Origin: Butyrivibrio sp. AC2005
GTDB lineage: Bacteria; Bacillota; Clostridia; Lachnospirales; Lachnospiraceae
Assembly (NCBI RefSeq): GCF_000424145.1
Contig: NZ_AUJI01000033.1
Location: forward strand, 1 to 64,000
Direction of reading: 5' to 3'
DNA: 64,000 bases
Below, in pieces: positions 26,588 to 34,493 of this stretch. Both the position numbers and the translations under genes were made by a program. The notes under the pieces are model-generated. The model was not told the DNA's origin and made no database searches. It was given only the letters and a program-made list of their open reading frames with translations. The stretch's first letter is position 1. Every line of letters starts with the position of its first letter.

Positions 26588-26809
26588 TTATAGCCCAAGC
26601 TCTTTACGCGTTTCTTCCAAAGCCTTCCTCATGCTTTCATTCCTTGTCGGAAATTCGAACATCTTATATAAATAGCCCTGCGTCTTAGCTAATTCCAGGC
26701 TTTTGGGGTAGACAAGTTCAAATACCAGCGCGATCTTCGTATCACTCGGATCGTATTTTCTTGTGTATGAAGCAAACTGCTCCCGCACTCTCTGTCTATC
26801 AATCTGCAT
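26588..26809 (-). pseudogene. HD-domain hydrolase reduced by an in-frame internal deletion
   Basis: An open 73-codon frame. The first about 28 residues (RQRVREQFASYTRKYDPSDTKIAL without the following part) match the N-terminus of HD phosphohydrolases. The rest (VFELVYPKSLELAKTQGYL onward) matches their C-terminus. The whole HD metal-binding core, perhaps 150 residues, is missing, so it cannot be an active hydrolase. A ribosome site (AAGGAATA) is retained. It could be a dead remnant or a small expressed fragment. The family assignment is from memory of related sequences. Confidence 0.6.
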
Positions 26810-26823
26810 CGTATATTATTCCT

Positions 26824-27000
26824 TTAGTCCTCGATAACTGAATACTGCATCAGCTCATATTTAAGCCTTGTTCCTTCTGATATGCCCTCAGGCAAAAGAG
26901 CTCTTGCAACAAGCTTAAGATCATCGGAGTCTATATCTGTCCTCCGAAGATTTGCATAATCGCCGTCAATACTATCTACAATATAAAACCAGGTTTCCAT
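26824..27000 (-). CDS. DUF3006 domain small protein
   Basis: A 58-residue protein read from ATG 27000 with a perfect AGGAGG four bases upstream. The pattern FYIVDSIDGDYANL, then ALLPEGISEGTRLKYEL, matches DUF3006 proteins, small beta-rich proteins often located beside competence-like MBL or membrane genes. It starts nine bases after the rhomboid stop, so it is in the same operon. The function is unknown. Confidence 0.75.
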   Translation of the reverse strand: METWFYIVDSIDGDYANLRRTDIDSDDLKLVARALLPEGISEGTRLKYELMQYSVIED

Positions 27001-27008
27001 AAAGCCTC

Positions 27009-27575
27009 CTATTTCTGTTTATTTAACTTATATCCTACGGCAGCTCCGACAATTCCACCCAGAATGTGGGTAAGATTTGATATGTCATCCTGTAAAAAGA
27101 TTCCTTCATACACCTGCTGCCCGATAAAAACTATAGTAACCAGTATAAAGGTCAGCGGAATCTCTCCCTGCCTGAATCCTGTGAAGGATGTCATAAGAAT
27201 GAATGCAAACACCACTCCACTTGCACCACAAAGTGCTGTGTTCGGGAACAGAATGTTATTTACCAGTCCCGTTACCAAAGCCGTTATCAGAATAACCATT
27301 ACCACTTTTTTTGAGGTGTACTTTTCCTCAAGCATAGGCCCAAGAAGCAATATATATGTTGCATTACCAATAAAATGCTGCCATCCGCTATGTCCCAGTA
27401 CATGTGTGAAAAGTCTCAGATATGTAAGAGGTGATGCCCACGATGAATGATATGTCATAAACAGCATCTGATTAGTCATACCCATTGTTACAATATTCAA
27501 CACCAATACTGCAAAACATATGAATATAAATCCCAGTGTAACCGGGGAATTGAAAGTAATCTTAAACTTTTTCAT
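27009..27575 (-). CDS. Rhomboid family intramembrane serine protease
   Basis: A 188-residue membrane protein with about six helices. The catalytic serine S119 lies in GASG (117-120) and the catalytic histidine H170 in NLTHILGGIVGA. The conserved WQHFIGNATYILLLGPMLEE segment (residues about 65-84) is also present. It cleaves transmembrane substrates within the membrane. The substrate is unknown. The DUF3006 gene follows immediately. Confidence 0.9.
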   Translation of the reverse strand: MKKFKITFNSPVTLGFIFICFAVLVLNIVTMGMTNQMLFMTYHSSWASPLTYLRLFTHVLGHSGWQHFIGNATYILLLGPMLEEKYTSKKVVMVILITALVTGLVNNILFPNTALCGASGVVFAFILMTSFTGFRQGEIPLTFILVTIVFIGQQVYEGIFLQDDISNLTHILGGIVGAAVGYKLNKQK

Positions 27576-27662
27576 AAACCTAATCCTCCACTAGTATTAA
27601 AGTATGTCTTCCCTTGCTATCGTCCAAAAAGACATGCCTTACGGAATTATTAATAAACTGCC

Positions 27663-27878
27663 TCAATATATCTTTTCTATGTCTCCCTCGATTCCATACT
27701 TGCTCTTAAACTGAAAGAGATCCTCTGAGTTTCTTATAAGCATTACTTCCTCAAAAAATCCCGTATGAACATCCTGAAAACCGGCGACCTGCTCCCCATT
27801 GCATATACTTGCCTTAATCACAGGTTTTTTATTCTCTTTATCGTATGATTTCTTAACTGTTTTCTTTTTAAAAAACAT
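27663..27878 (-). CDS. Conserved small protein (Lachnospiraceae type)
   Basis: A 71-residue, basic-then-acidic soluble protein with KPVIKASICNGEQVAGF and FEEVMLIRNSEDLFQF segments. Very similar small proteins are common in Lachnospiraceae genomes, sometimes labelled aspartate dehydrogenase without support. No catalytic motif is visible. It stands alone between the rhomboid and ThpR genes. The function is unknown. Confidence 0.65.
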   Translation of the reverse strand: MFFKKKTVKKSYDKENKKPVIKASICNGEQVAGFQDVHTGFFEEVMLIRNSEDLFQFKSKYGIEGDIEKIY

Positions 27879-27925
27879 AAGTCATTATCCTCACCCGTCT
27901 ACGAAAGGAGCACTGTAATCTTAGT

Positions 27926-28438
27926 TCAGAAAGCTCTCACATAGCCTATCTCAGTGTAGACCATTCCATGCTTCCCACGCTCAGATTTCATCAATGATAT
28001 TCCCTTAACTCTCATTGTTTCCTCTGTAGCAATCTCGTACTGCACAGGAAACTCCTTATTTCCGGTCGCCCTTCTTACCAGGGTGATATGAGGCATGAAC
28101 TTTTTCATGTCATACTCTATATCATTTTCAGACAGGGCTTTACGAAGACGCTTTACATAATCATAAAGAGCCTGATTCTCTTCAACATTTGCAAATACCA
28201 TATCCTTAAATCGCCTTGTACCTGCAACTTTTATATTAAAGGACTTCAGAGGTACATCTCGCATTACCTCGATGGCCTTTTCCGGCTCGTCATTTTCTCC
28301 AAGAAATGCCAGCGTAATGTGGAGGTTCTCCGGTCTGGTATAGCCACCTTTGATTCCTACGCGCATCAGATCATCCTGCATCTCTTCGAGAGCATCCGTC
28401 ATATTTTCATCCAGGACAATTGCTATAAACAGACGCAT
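27926..28438 (-). CDS. thpR: RNA 2',3'-cyclic phosphodiesterase
   Basis: A 170-residue 2H phosphoesterase (LigT/ThpR). The two catalytic HxT motifs are HITLAFLG near residue 45 and HITLVRR near residue 120. It opens 2',3'-cyclic phosphate RNA ends to 2'-phosphate, which ties in with the RNA-repair genes 9-14 kb away (RtcB acts on the same kind of ends). GGAGG precedes ATG 28438. It follows the 100-residue protein gene by about 18 bases, in one operon. Confidence 0.9.
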   Translation of the reverse strand: MRLFIAIVLDENMTDALEEMQDDLMRVGIKGGYTRPENLHITLAFLGENDEPEKAIEVMRDVPLKSFNIKVAGTRRFKDMVFANVEENQALYDYVKRLRKALSENDIEYDMKKFMPHITLVRRATGNKEFPVQYEIATEETMRVKGISLMKSERGKHGMVYTEIGYVRAF

Positions 28439-28455
28439 ATAACTACCTCCTCTCA

Positions 28456-28758
28456 TCAGTCGCTATCATCATCACCCAATCCGTAATAAAGGATTTCATT
28501 ATATCTGGCATTAGCCTCTTCCGCCGCCTTTTTATCTTTCCATCGGTCTATATCACTGCATATGGCAAGCGTCTCATCAACAATAAGTTCTGCGCTGCGA
28601 GGCTTTACATTATATAAATAAGCCATCATTCTCTGCATTGCTTTGGGACTCCCCAGCTGCCTTGCAACCTGATCTCCGAGTTCTCCCGGAAGTCCGAGAC
28701 TTTCGACAGCATGCACCAGCTCATCATGATTTCTTGCCCATTCAATACGATTATCCAT
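28456..28758 (-). CDS. Conserved hypothetical protein
   Basis: A 100-residue soluble, helical, acidic protein. It contains LGSPKAMQRMMAYLYNVKPRSAELIVDETLAI and ends GLGDDDSD. I recognise no domain. It is encoded directly upstream of thpR, within 20 bases, and downstream of the YbaK-type gene by about 10 bases, so the three are co-transcribed. Confidence 0.65.
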   Translation of the reverse strand: MDNRIEWARNHDELVHAVESLGLPGELGDQVARQLGSPKAMQRMMAYLYNVKPRSAELIVDETLAICSDIDRWKDKKAAEEANARYNEILYYGLGDDDSD

Positions 28759-28769
28759 TTACTGCTCTT

Positions 28770-29312
28770 TCATTCACCAACAAGATGTACTATTTCTGCT
28801 TCATGCCCTACCGAAGGCAGAAACTTATCAAAAATATCAGAAGTTCTTATCTTCAGGCTTGATGTGTTCACACAGGGATGGCAGCCAATTACATCACCAG
28901 CCTTTACATCTTCATCAACAAGAAGTCTCACAGCCTTATCCTTGTCGTTCATCAGTCCCATTACGCTCACTGATCCGGGTTCAATATCCAGATATTTAAG
29001 CATATCATCAGCCTCAGCAAAGGAAAGCCTTGCAGAATTTATCTGACTGGACAACTCCTTTGTTTTAAATTTCTTATCACCGGGCATCAGGAGAAGATAA
29101 AACGCTGTTTTCTGCCTGTTACACAAAAACAGATTTTTGCACATTACCGTCTCCAAAGCCTCATCCACAGCCTCACAGGCCTCCATCGTCATAGCAGCTT
29201 CATGATCTACTCTCTGGTACTCTATCCCCAAACTATCCAGGAGATCATAGACACGCATTTCCCTCTCAAGCCTGTTATCTGAATTCTCCGGTCTTCCGGT
29301 AAAAATCTCCAT
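28770..29312 (-). CDS. YbaK/ProX-type prolyl-tRNA editing domain protein
   Basis: A 180-residue single-domain protein of the YbaK/EbsC/ProXp family, which hydrolyses mischarged aminoacyl-tRNAs (for example Ala-tRNA-Pro). Seen: EAAMTMEACEAVDEALETVMCKNLFL, YLLLMPGDKKFKTKEL, and the GSVSVMGLMNDKDKAVRLLVDE segment with the conserved catalytic-site GCHPCVNT loop. The C-terminal helix is normal. It is cytoplasmic. First gene of a three-gene set with the 100-residue protein and thpR. Confidence 0.88.
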   Translation of the reverse strand: MEIFTGRPENSDNRLEREMRVYDLLDSLGIEYQRVDHEAAMTMEACEAVDEALETVMCKNLFLCNRQKTAFYLLLMPGDKKFKTKELSSQINSARLSFAEADDMLKYLDIEPGSVSVMGLMNDKDKAVRLLVDEDVKAGDVIGCHPCVNTSSLKIRTSDIFDKFLPSVGHEAEIVHLVGE

Positions 29313-29373
29313 TTTAAACTTTCCCTTTCCACTCCTTTGCCATAGAAACTGTACCTATTAGCGTATTAAAAAA

Positions 29374-29844
29374 TCATTTTACAGGTACACAATGCTTATC
29401 ATTAATATCACAAACCTTCTGAACACGTCTGCGATATTTCTCTTCCATCAGAGGCTCCGTTGTAAGCCATGTCTTAACTACTTCCATAGCCATAAGGCCG
29501 CCGATAATCTTTGCTCCAAGGCAGAGAATATTAGAATCGGTATGCTGCCTTGCCAGCGTAGCGCATAACGGATCCTGACATACTGCTGCATAGCAGCCAT
29601 TTATTTTGTTAGCTATAAGTGCACTGCCATATCCTACTCCATCACAGAAGATTCCTCTTTCACACTCACCCTTTGCTACAGCTAAAGCAGCCGGGTAAAC
29701 AAAATCAGATAAGTCACAGGATTCCTCATCATATGTTCCGAAATCCTTAACCTCATATCCCTGTGCGATAAGATACTTTTTGATTTCTTCTTTCATCTGT
29801 GTTCCTGCATGATCATTTGCCATTGCGATTGTCATATTTGTCAC
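29374..29844 (-). CDS. RpiB/LacAB family sugar-phosphate isomerase
   Basis: A 156-residue protein of the ribose-5-phosphate isomerase B / LacAB fold. Conserved: MANDHAGTQMKEEI at the start (active-site D and H), the ring-opening loop CDGVGYGSALIANK, and VCQDPLCATLARQHTDSNILCLGAKI. The loop differs from classical RpiB (C-GTGxG) by one inserted residue after the cysteine, which points to a divergent subgroup whose substrate may not be ribose-5-phosphate. AAGGTG precedes the start. It is followed 60 bases later by the YbaK-type gene. Confidence 0.85.
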   Translation of the reverse strand: MTNMTIAMANDHAGTQMKEEIKKYLIAQGYEVKDFGTYDEESCDLSDFVYPAALAVAKGECERGIFCDGVGYGSALIANKINGCYAAVCQDPLCATLARQHTDSNILCLGAKIIGGLMAMEVVKTWLTTEPLMEEKYRRRVQKVCDINDKHCVPVK

Positions 29845-29880
29845 CTTCTTTCTGTGTCATATATTATCCTTTACAAAAAG

Positions 29881-30189
29881 TTATCTGTCAAAAATATCAG
29901 GAATAAACGGCACTTCGGAGGCCATTAGTTCCTTGCCATTGCATATACATGAAACAATGACCGGCTCATATCCCATAGCCCCAAGCTTTTTTAGACCTTT
30001 TAAAATCAGATGCATTTTCCTGTCTTCTGTCATATATTCCTCGGAGACTTCTTTCCCCGCAGGATTTTTCTCAAGTACCTTTCTGAAATCACCTAAAAAA
30101 GCGGGTATAAGCACTTTTCCTGTCCTTTTTCCATATTCGATTCCATATATGCTATCTATCTCATTTTGAATACACTGTTCGATAATCAT
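29881..30189 (-). CDS. Conserved hypothetical protein
   Basis: A 102-residue soluble protein with a central KMHLILKGLKKLGAMGYEPVI helix and a C-terminal VSCICNGKELMA strand. No family is recognised. It is encoded 36 bases upstream of the RpiB-like gene on the same strand, so probably co-transcribed. The function is unknown. Confidence 0.6.
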   Translation of the reverse strand: MIIEQCIQNEIDSIYGIEYGKRTGKVLIPAFLGDFRKVLEKNPAGKEVSEEYMTEDRKMHLILKGLKKLGAMGYEPVIVSCICNGKELMASEVPFIPDIFDR

Positions 30190-30261
30190 AGCCTCTAATG
30201 TCTCCCCTCTATTTTCATATTGTGCTCTTCCTTGTTACTATTGTACACCATTTAAAACAAA

Positions 30262-30297
30262 ATCAGACACCACTCCTATTCCGGGGTGATGTCTGAT
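30262..30297 (-). terminator. Terminator of the PspC/DUF4342 unit
   Basis: Stem ATCAGACA-c-CAC ... GTG-a-TGTCTGAT with a T-run on the minus strand (GATTTTGTTTT), located 40 bases after the DUF4342 gene stop. Confidence 0.75.
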
Positions 30298-30335
30298 AAT
30301 CAATTTGATTTTTTATAACAATTCACTATTCAGTT

Positions 30336-30725
30336 TTATTTAACTTCATTGGTTGTGCCATCTTTCTTCACAACTATCAGTTTGCATCCAAGTCCGAATG
30401 CTGCAACAGAGCCTGCGATAAGTGCCCAGGGTGCTGCTGCCAGACCAAGGATACCGCCGATGATTCCGATATTTACAGGAACGCTGAGGACAATCTCGTC
30501 ATCTTTCTTAATCTGGATTCTGTCAACGTTGCCTTCCTCAACAGTCTTCTTAAGCTTATCCATGAGGTTCTTAATATCTTCTCCGATATCCTTTGTAGCA
30601 GGCTGTATGAGCTTCACAGCCTGATCTACATTTCCGTCAGTCTTCTCAAGGGCTTCCTTAGCAGCCTTGTACTCAACTCCTGTGAGTTCCATTACCTTTT
30701 CAATTGCTTCAAGTGTTATATTCAT
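30336..30725 (-). CDS. DUF4342 protein with N-terminal UBA/TS-N helix bundle
   Basis: A 129-residue protein. The first about 45 residues form a UBA/TS-N-like three-helix unit (VMELTGVEYKAAKEALEKT). The C-terminal half is DUF4342 (VDRIQIKKDDEIVLSVPVNIG, then a hydrophobic hairpin with IIGGILGLAAAPWALIAG). It is likely membrane-associated. DUF4342 genes often accompany PspC genes, as here, where the PspC gene is 58 bases upstream. A role in envelope stress is inferred from that company. AAAGGAG precedes ATG 30725. Confidence 0.8.
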   Translation of the reverse strand: MNITLEAIEKVMELTGVEYKAAKEALEKTDGNVDQAVKLIQPATKDIGEDIKNLMDKLKKTVEEGNVDRIQIKKDDEIVLSVPVNIGIIGGILGLAAAPWALIAGSVAAFGLGCKLIVVKKDGTTNEVK

Positions 30726-30782
30726 TGCTACTCCTTTCTGCGTTACCACAGCAAAACTTGTTTTTTACTTTTGCATCTATGA

Positions 30783-31091
30783 TTAACGGTAGATCTCTTC
30801 CTTAACTCCATTGTTAAGTCTGAAACCAACCGGTTCTGCATTGAGAACTGTCTTTTCTTCTATGTCCCTTTGAGCCTCATATCGGTTTTCATCTGCTTCT
30901 ATACAATCAGGAGCATCATCCATTATGAAAGCCATAACTATGTATATTGCTATGCTTGTTCCCCAGGCAAATGCCAGGATACCCCAGATAAGCCTTACTA
31001 TTAAAGGATCTATTCCGAAATACTCAGCTATGCCGCCACATACACCACAGATCTTTTTATCATGACTTTTGTATAATCTCTTTCCACTCAT
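30783..31091 (-). CDS. PspC domain protein
   Basis: A 102-residue membrane protein with the PspC signature [25 protein letters not shown], followed by one long membrane helix with a polar C-terminal tail. PspC proteins sense or respond to envelope stress. The tail carries an EPVGF motif that recurs in the second PspC protein at 45744. The start at 31091 has AAAGGTG upstream. In operon with the DUF4342 gene. Confidence 0.88.
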   Translation of the reverse strand: MSGKRLYKSHDKKICGVCGGIAEYFGIDPLIVRLIWGILAFAWGTSIAIYIVMAFIMDDAPDCIEADENRYEAQRDIEEKTVLNAEPVGFRLNNGVKEEIYR

Positions 31092-31310
31092 AACCAACAC
31101 CTTTCTGACACACCTCTGAAACATTCACTTGTTTATATAACGAATATAATCCTCATTTGTCTTCAGATAAATTCAAATAACAGCAAAAAAGATATGTTTA
31201 AAGTGGCAAAAGTAGTGAAAAACTGAGCAATAATCTGTTAGTGAAGGATATCACATACTGCTATAATCAGGAATTGGGATTATATTGGTTATCTGAATTA
31301 ATCTGTATAA

Positions 31311-31430
31311 ATTATTGGGGATGAACAGGGGAAGAACTATGATTTCTTTATCATCCCCGGTGGTGTTCACGACATGAAAGCATGGCAGCTGCATATGTAC
31401 CATGCACTTCAGATCTTTTTTAAGAAGTAA
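31311..31430 (+). pseudogene. C-terminal remnant of a putative esterase
   Basis: Open frame ending YDFFIIPGGVHDMKAWQ and LHMYHALQIFFKK, which is the C-terminal end of PF00756-type esterases. GGVHD carries the catalytic histidine. The rest of the gene is absent, and a stop codon at 31308 closes the frame upstream. It fits with an orphan plus-strand terminator downstream. Confidence 0.6.
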
Positions 31431-31435
31431 AAAGA

Positions 31436-31460
31436 AGCAGCTAATATAATATTAGCTGCT
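31436..31460. repeat. Perfect 12-bp inverted repeat
   Basis: AGCAGCTAATAT-A-ATATTAGCTGCT, six bases after the esterase remnant stop. There is no T-run, so it is a hairpin of unclear role, perhaps the first part of the remnant gene's terminator. Confidence 0.6.
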
Positions 31461-31470
31461 GTCAACCCTT

Positions 31471-31522
31471 AAGCATTGCCCTTAGATCTTCTTCATCCAT
31501 CTTGGGCAATGCTTTTTATATA
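31471..31522 (+). terminator. Orphan plus-strand terminator
   Basis: AAGCATTGCCC (31471-31481) pairs with GGGCAATGCTT (31504-31514), followed by TTTTATAT. Only the esterase remnant lies upstream on this strand, so it is probably a leftover of that gene. Confidence 0.65.
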
Positions 31523-31532
31523 ATAAACATTA

Positions 31533-31985
31533 TTAAAGTTCGCCAAGCATCTTTTCGGGATCATCAGCTACCTTTACTTTGTCGTTAGCCCTGATAATTA
31601 TTCCATTCTCATCAATGAGGTATGTGGTTCGAACAACCCCCATAGATACCTTGCCATAGTTTTTCTTCTCTTTCCAGACATCATAGGCTTCAATCACCTT
31701 GCGCTCCGGATCCGCCAGCAGTGTGAATGCAAGTCCGTACTTTTCCTCAAACTTCTTATGTGAGGCAACCGTATCCTTACTCACTCCAAGTACCACTGCC
31801 CCTTTTTCTGTAAACTGCGGATATCTTTCTGAAAAACCACATGCCTGCTTGGTGCATCCGGCAGTATTATCTTTAGGGTAAAAATAAAGGATAACCTTCT
31901 TACCTCTGTATTCTTCCAGCGAATGCATTACTCCGTTCTGATCCGGAAGCTCAAACGATGGTGCTTTTGTTCCTACTTCGAGCAT
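31533..31985 (-). CDS. bcp: Thioredoxin-dependent thiol peroxidase (Bcp/PrxQ)
   Basis: A 150-residue peroxiredoxin reducing peroxides with thioredoxin. The peroxidatic cysteine lies in YPKDNTAGCTKQACGF, with the resolving cysteine five residues later (Bcp/PrxQ type). FTLLADPERKVIEAYDVW and RTTYLIDENGII are also typical. It is a complete cytoplasmic enzyme, transcribed alone. AGGAGGGG lies upstream of the start. Confidence 0.93.
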   Translation of the reverse strand: MLEVGTKAPSFELPDQNGVMHSLEEYRGKKVILYFYPKDNTAGCTKQACGFSERYPQFTEKGAVVLGVSKDTVASHKKFEEKYGLAFTLLADPERKVIEAYDVWKEKKNYGKVSMGVVRTTYLIDENGIIIRANDKVKVADDPEKMLGEL

Positions 31986-32034
31986 AAAAATCCCCTCCTA
32001 TTCTTCCTTTGCAGGGTATAGTATAAAAATCTCT

Positions 32035-32409
32035 TTACAGATAATGATCTCTAACGACTCTTGCTCCAAATGGCATAAGTGCTACTTTTGCAATCTTAAA
32101 GAACTGCTTTCCAAAAGGGATACCAATTATTGTGATACAGAGAATACATCCCATAATGGCATTACCTAAAGCAAGCTCCCATCCGGAGAGCAGAAGCCAC
32201 ACAATGTTCAGCAGGAAAGATACTGTTCCGCCGTCATTCTCAATCTCTTTTCCAAAAGGATTAAGTGAAATCGATGATAGCTTAAAGCACTGAATTCCGA
32301 CCGGAATGCCAACTACAGTTATGCACCAAAAAATACCTGTAATCCACCAGCCTATAGCACTTATAAGGCCTCCAAACACGATCCAGATAAGGTTTCCTAT
32401 AATTCTCAT
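32035..32409 (-). CDS. YccF domain membrane protein
   Basis: A 124-residue membrane protein with two YccF repeats. Each has a hydrophobic segment followed by ITVVGIPVGIQCFKLSSISLNPFG or ITIIGIPFGKQFFKIAKVALMPFG, a pattern that is diagnostic. About four membrane helices. YccF proteins are inner-membrane proteins of unknown function. It stands alone upstream of bcp. Confidence 0.9.
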   Translation of the reverse strand: MRIIGNLIWIVFGGLISAIGWWITGIFWCITVVGIPVGIQCFKLSSISLNPFGKEIENDGGTVSFLLNIVWLLLSGWELALGNAIMGCILCITIIGIPFGKQFFKIAKVALMPFGARVVRDHYL

Positions 32410-32577
32410 TTACACATCCTCTAATACATTTGTTTTTACGGTATAAACATATTTCTACTATAACAGAAAAAAAATCCTTTTAACAGTAATGTCATTTTCT
32501 TCTCCATATACAGAACCTCCTTCTTGTTTATAAATCCACCTTAAGGGGTTCCCTAAGGGAAGAGTCAATGGTCATTT

Positions 32578-33351
32578 TTAAATATTGTTGCAACCTATTA
32601 TTTCTCTGAACAGACTATTTAAACAGTTCCATCCCTTATTATGGTCATCAGGCATATTATCAGCTATCTCTTTCTGCCTGATCACTTCATCCTCAATGAA
32701 TTTCCTTATTACCGGAAGCTGAGGATTCTCTTCTTTCTCAGTTGTCCGTTGTTTGATCTCAAGGAGCTCGCCAATTGCATTTCTAAGTTCTGACGGTAAT
32801 TCCATTTTTAACAGATCATCAAACAAAACCGGCGGTGCTGCGTGATTTTTCTCAATAAACATAGCGGCAAGAAGAGGCCTAAGAGCATAGAAATATTTTT
32901 TGTATCTTACCATCTCACCTGTGAGGTACTCGTTATAGGTATTATTAGCAGTTCCATAGTAGTGATATACTGCAGACTTTTCAGAAAAATACCGTCCCGA
33001 TACCTCGGCTATTCTGCTCCACTCAGGGGTTGTCCTGTACACTATCGGGGAGCCGCTCCATTCGAACAAGGTAGCATTTCCTCTGGCAAATTGCTTCAGA
33101 GCTTTTTTCAGATCCCAGCCATTTATATCCAGAACTTCATCAAGCTGCCATTCTATGACATCCCTTGGCTCATCAAGCCTCAGATAATCCTTTGCCTCCC
33201 TGACATAAACGAACCGTACATCATAGTCGCTGTCAGGTGAAGCAAAGCCCCATGCTCTGCTTCCCGACTCAACTGCATGCAGAATCTTTACGTTCTCTGT
33301 TTTCTCTATTTCATTAAGCTTTTCATCTATTTCCTTTAAAATATCTCTCAT
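32578..33351 (-). CDS. PF10127-type nucleotidyltransferase (RlaP-like), copy 1
   Basis: A 257-residue polymerase-beta superfamily nucleotidyltransferase. The catalytic pattern is VESGSRAWGFASPDSDYDVRFVYV (GS with the two acidic residues D-Y-D) at about 28-50, followed by the DUF4269/RlaP-like helical region with HYYGTANNTYNEYL and RYKKYFYALRPLLAA. This family (RlaP, RNA-ligase-associated protein) is found near RNA repair ligases, and an RtcB gene is 4 kb away on the same strand. The gene overlaps the preceding nucleotidyltransferase gene by four bases. The substrate is unknown. RNA end modification is suspected. Confidence 0.85.
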   Translation of the reverse strand: MRDILKEIDEKLNEIEKTENVKILHAVESGSRAWGFASPDSDYDVRFVYVREAKDYLRLDEPRDVIEWQLDEVLDINGWDLKKALKQFARGNATLFEWSGSPIVYRTTPEWSRIAEVSGRYFSEKSAVYHYYGTANNTYNEYLTGEMVRYKKYFYALRPLLAAMFIEKNHAAPPVLFDDLLKMELPSELRNAIGELLEIKQRTTEKEENPQLPVIRKFIEDEVIRQKEIADNMPDDHNKGWNCLNSLFREIIGCNNI

Positions 33352-34370
33352 AATAGTTCCCCTGTAACCGCATATCTGTTTATGCGCTCAACAAATTTCT
33401 CTACCTTCTCCATATCAGGATTGTCCGGAAGGGTGGTTTTCCTCGCAGCTTCATCAAGTTTTCTCTCATACTCTTTGAGCATCTCAAAAAACGCAGGTGA
33501 ATAGGAACCATCTGCCTCCATGAAATCACCTCTTCGGATTGCGAGCAGTGTGTCAAGATCATTTGTCCTGTGCGTTATGATTTCACCCTTTTCCAAAATA
33601 TCAATCGCCATCATGAAAAGTCTGATCAGATGCATGGCATGCTTATTAAGGTGGTTGTCATCCTTCTTCCTGTTACGTTTGCCCAGCTTGTCATAGTCTC
33701 GCACAACACTCCTCATGACACCCCAGACATCCTCATAATCACGGAGCGGAAAATGCTCATAATTTGCATCTACAAATATCTCCGTATCAAGCTCAGGATT
33801 CTCCGCCTTATCGATGTACAGTTTTAGACCACCTTCGGTTTTCCCATAATATCTCCTGTTCACATCATCAAGAGCATGCATAACTGACTTAAGGATATGC
33901 TTTTCCCTCTCACTCTGCGGAAGGCTGTCTCTCGCTATTGCATTCTGAAGCCTTCTAAGCTGAGAATCCGCATAACCACCGAATGTCTTTATAGCTCTTT
34001 TGGACAAAAACATATAGGTGTTATCCTTTAATTCCTTTCCAAGCTCAGACATAATAAGATATTGATCATCGTCAAGTCCCAGCATCTCGCAGGTATTAGG
34101 ATTACACTCCAGCAGAAGCTTCACCAGCTTGTTGAAACCATAGATAACTGTATCTGTCTTATCGTCCTCATACTGGTCAAAATCAGTAAGCCCCAATAAA
34201 TCAGAAGGCATCTGTAATGTGACACCTCTGAAATCTATATCACTGTTTTCATTATTTGTTCCATATGCATAACTGCCACCAAGCCCCAGTAGCATTATTC
34301 GATTATTTAATCTCTCATTAGTCCTAAGGAAATCGTACTCCTCAGACTGCATCAGCTTTATAAAATCCAT
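33348..34370 (-). CDS. PF10127-type nucleotidyltransferase (RlaP-like), copy 2
   Basis: A 340-residue nucleotidyltransferase of the same superfamily. The active-site pattern is LGLGGSYAYGTNNENSDIDF (GS ... D-I-D) at about 30-48. Helical regions follow, including SQLRRLQNAIARD, LKSVMHALDDVNRRYYG, and the NKHAMHLIRLFMMAIDILEKGE helix characteristic of the family. It is longer than its neighbour, with which it overlaps by four bases (translational coupling), so the two probably act together. Proximity to RtcB and the Ro-like gene suggests a role in RNA repair or tagging (inference). Confidence 0.85.
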   Translation of the reverse strand: MDFIKLMQSEEYDFLRTNERLNNRIMLLGLGGSYAYGTNNENSDIDFRGVTLQMPSDLLGLTDFDQYEDDKTDTVIYGFNKLVKLLLECNPNTCEMLGLDDDQYLIMSELGKELKDNTYMFLSKRAIKTFGGYADSQLRRLQNAIARDSLPQSEREKHILKSVMHALDDVNRRYYGKTEGGLKLYIDKAENPELDTEIFVDANYEHFPLRDYEDVWGVMRSVVRDYDKLGKRNRKKDDNHLNKHAMHLIRLFMMAIDILEKGEIITHRTNDLDTLLAIRRGDFMEADGSYSPAFFEMLKEYERKLDEAARKTTLPDNPDMEKVEKFVERINRYAVTGELL

Positions 34371-34430
34371 AAACTTCCACTTACCTTTTCCTCTTTATTC
34401 TTCCCCAAAACACATAAAGCTATTATAACG

Positions 34431-34471
34431 TAAAAATCCCCGGAGCATGAACAAAATCAGCAACTCCGGGG
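34431..34471 (-). terminator. Terminator (repeat family TAACGTAAAAATCCCCGGAG)
   Basis: CCCCGGAG (34438-34445) pairs with CTCCGGGG (34464-34471), with a minus-strand T-run. Nearly the same sequence, including the flanking TATTATAACGTAAAAAT, recurs at 53762-53809, and a degraded copy is at 62422-62475. Confidence 0.8.
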
Positions 34472-34493
34472 ATATAAAATGCTATTATCAGCC

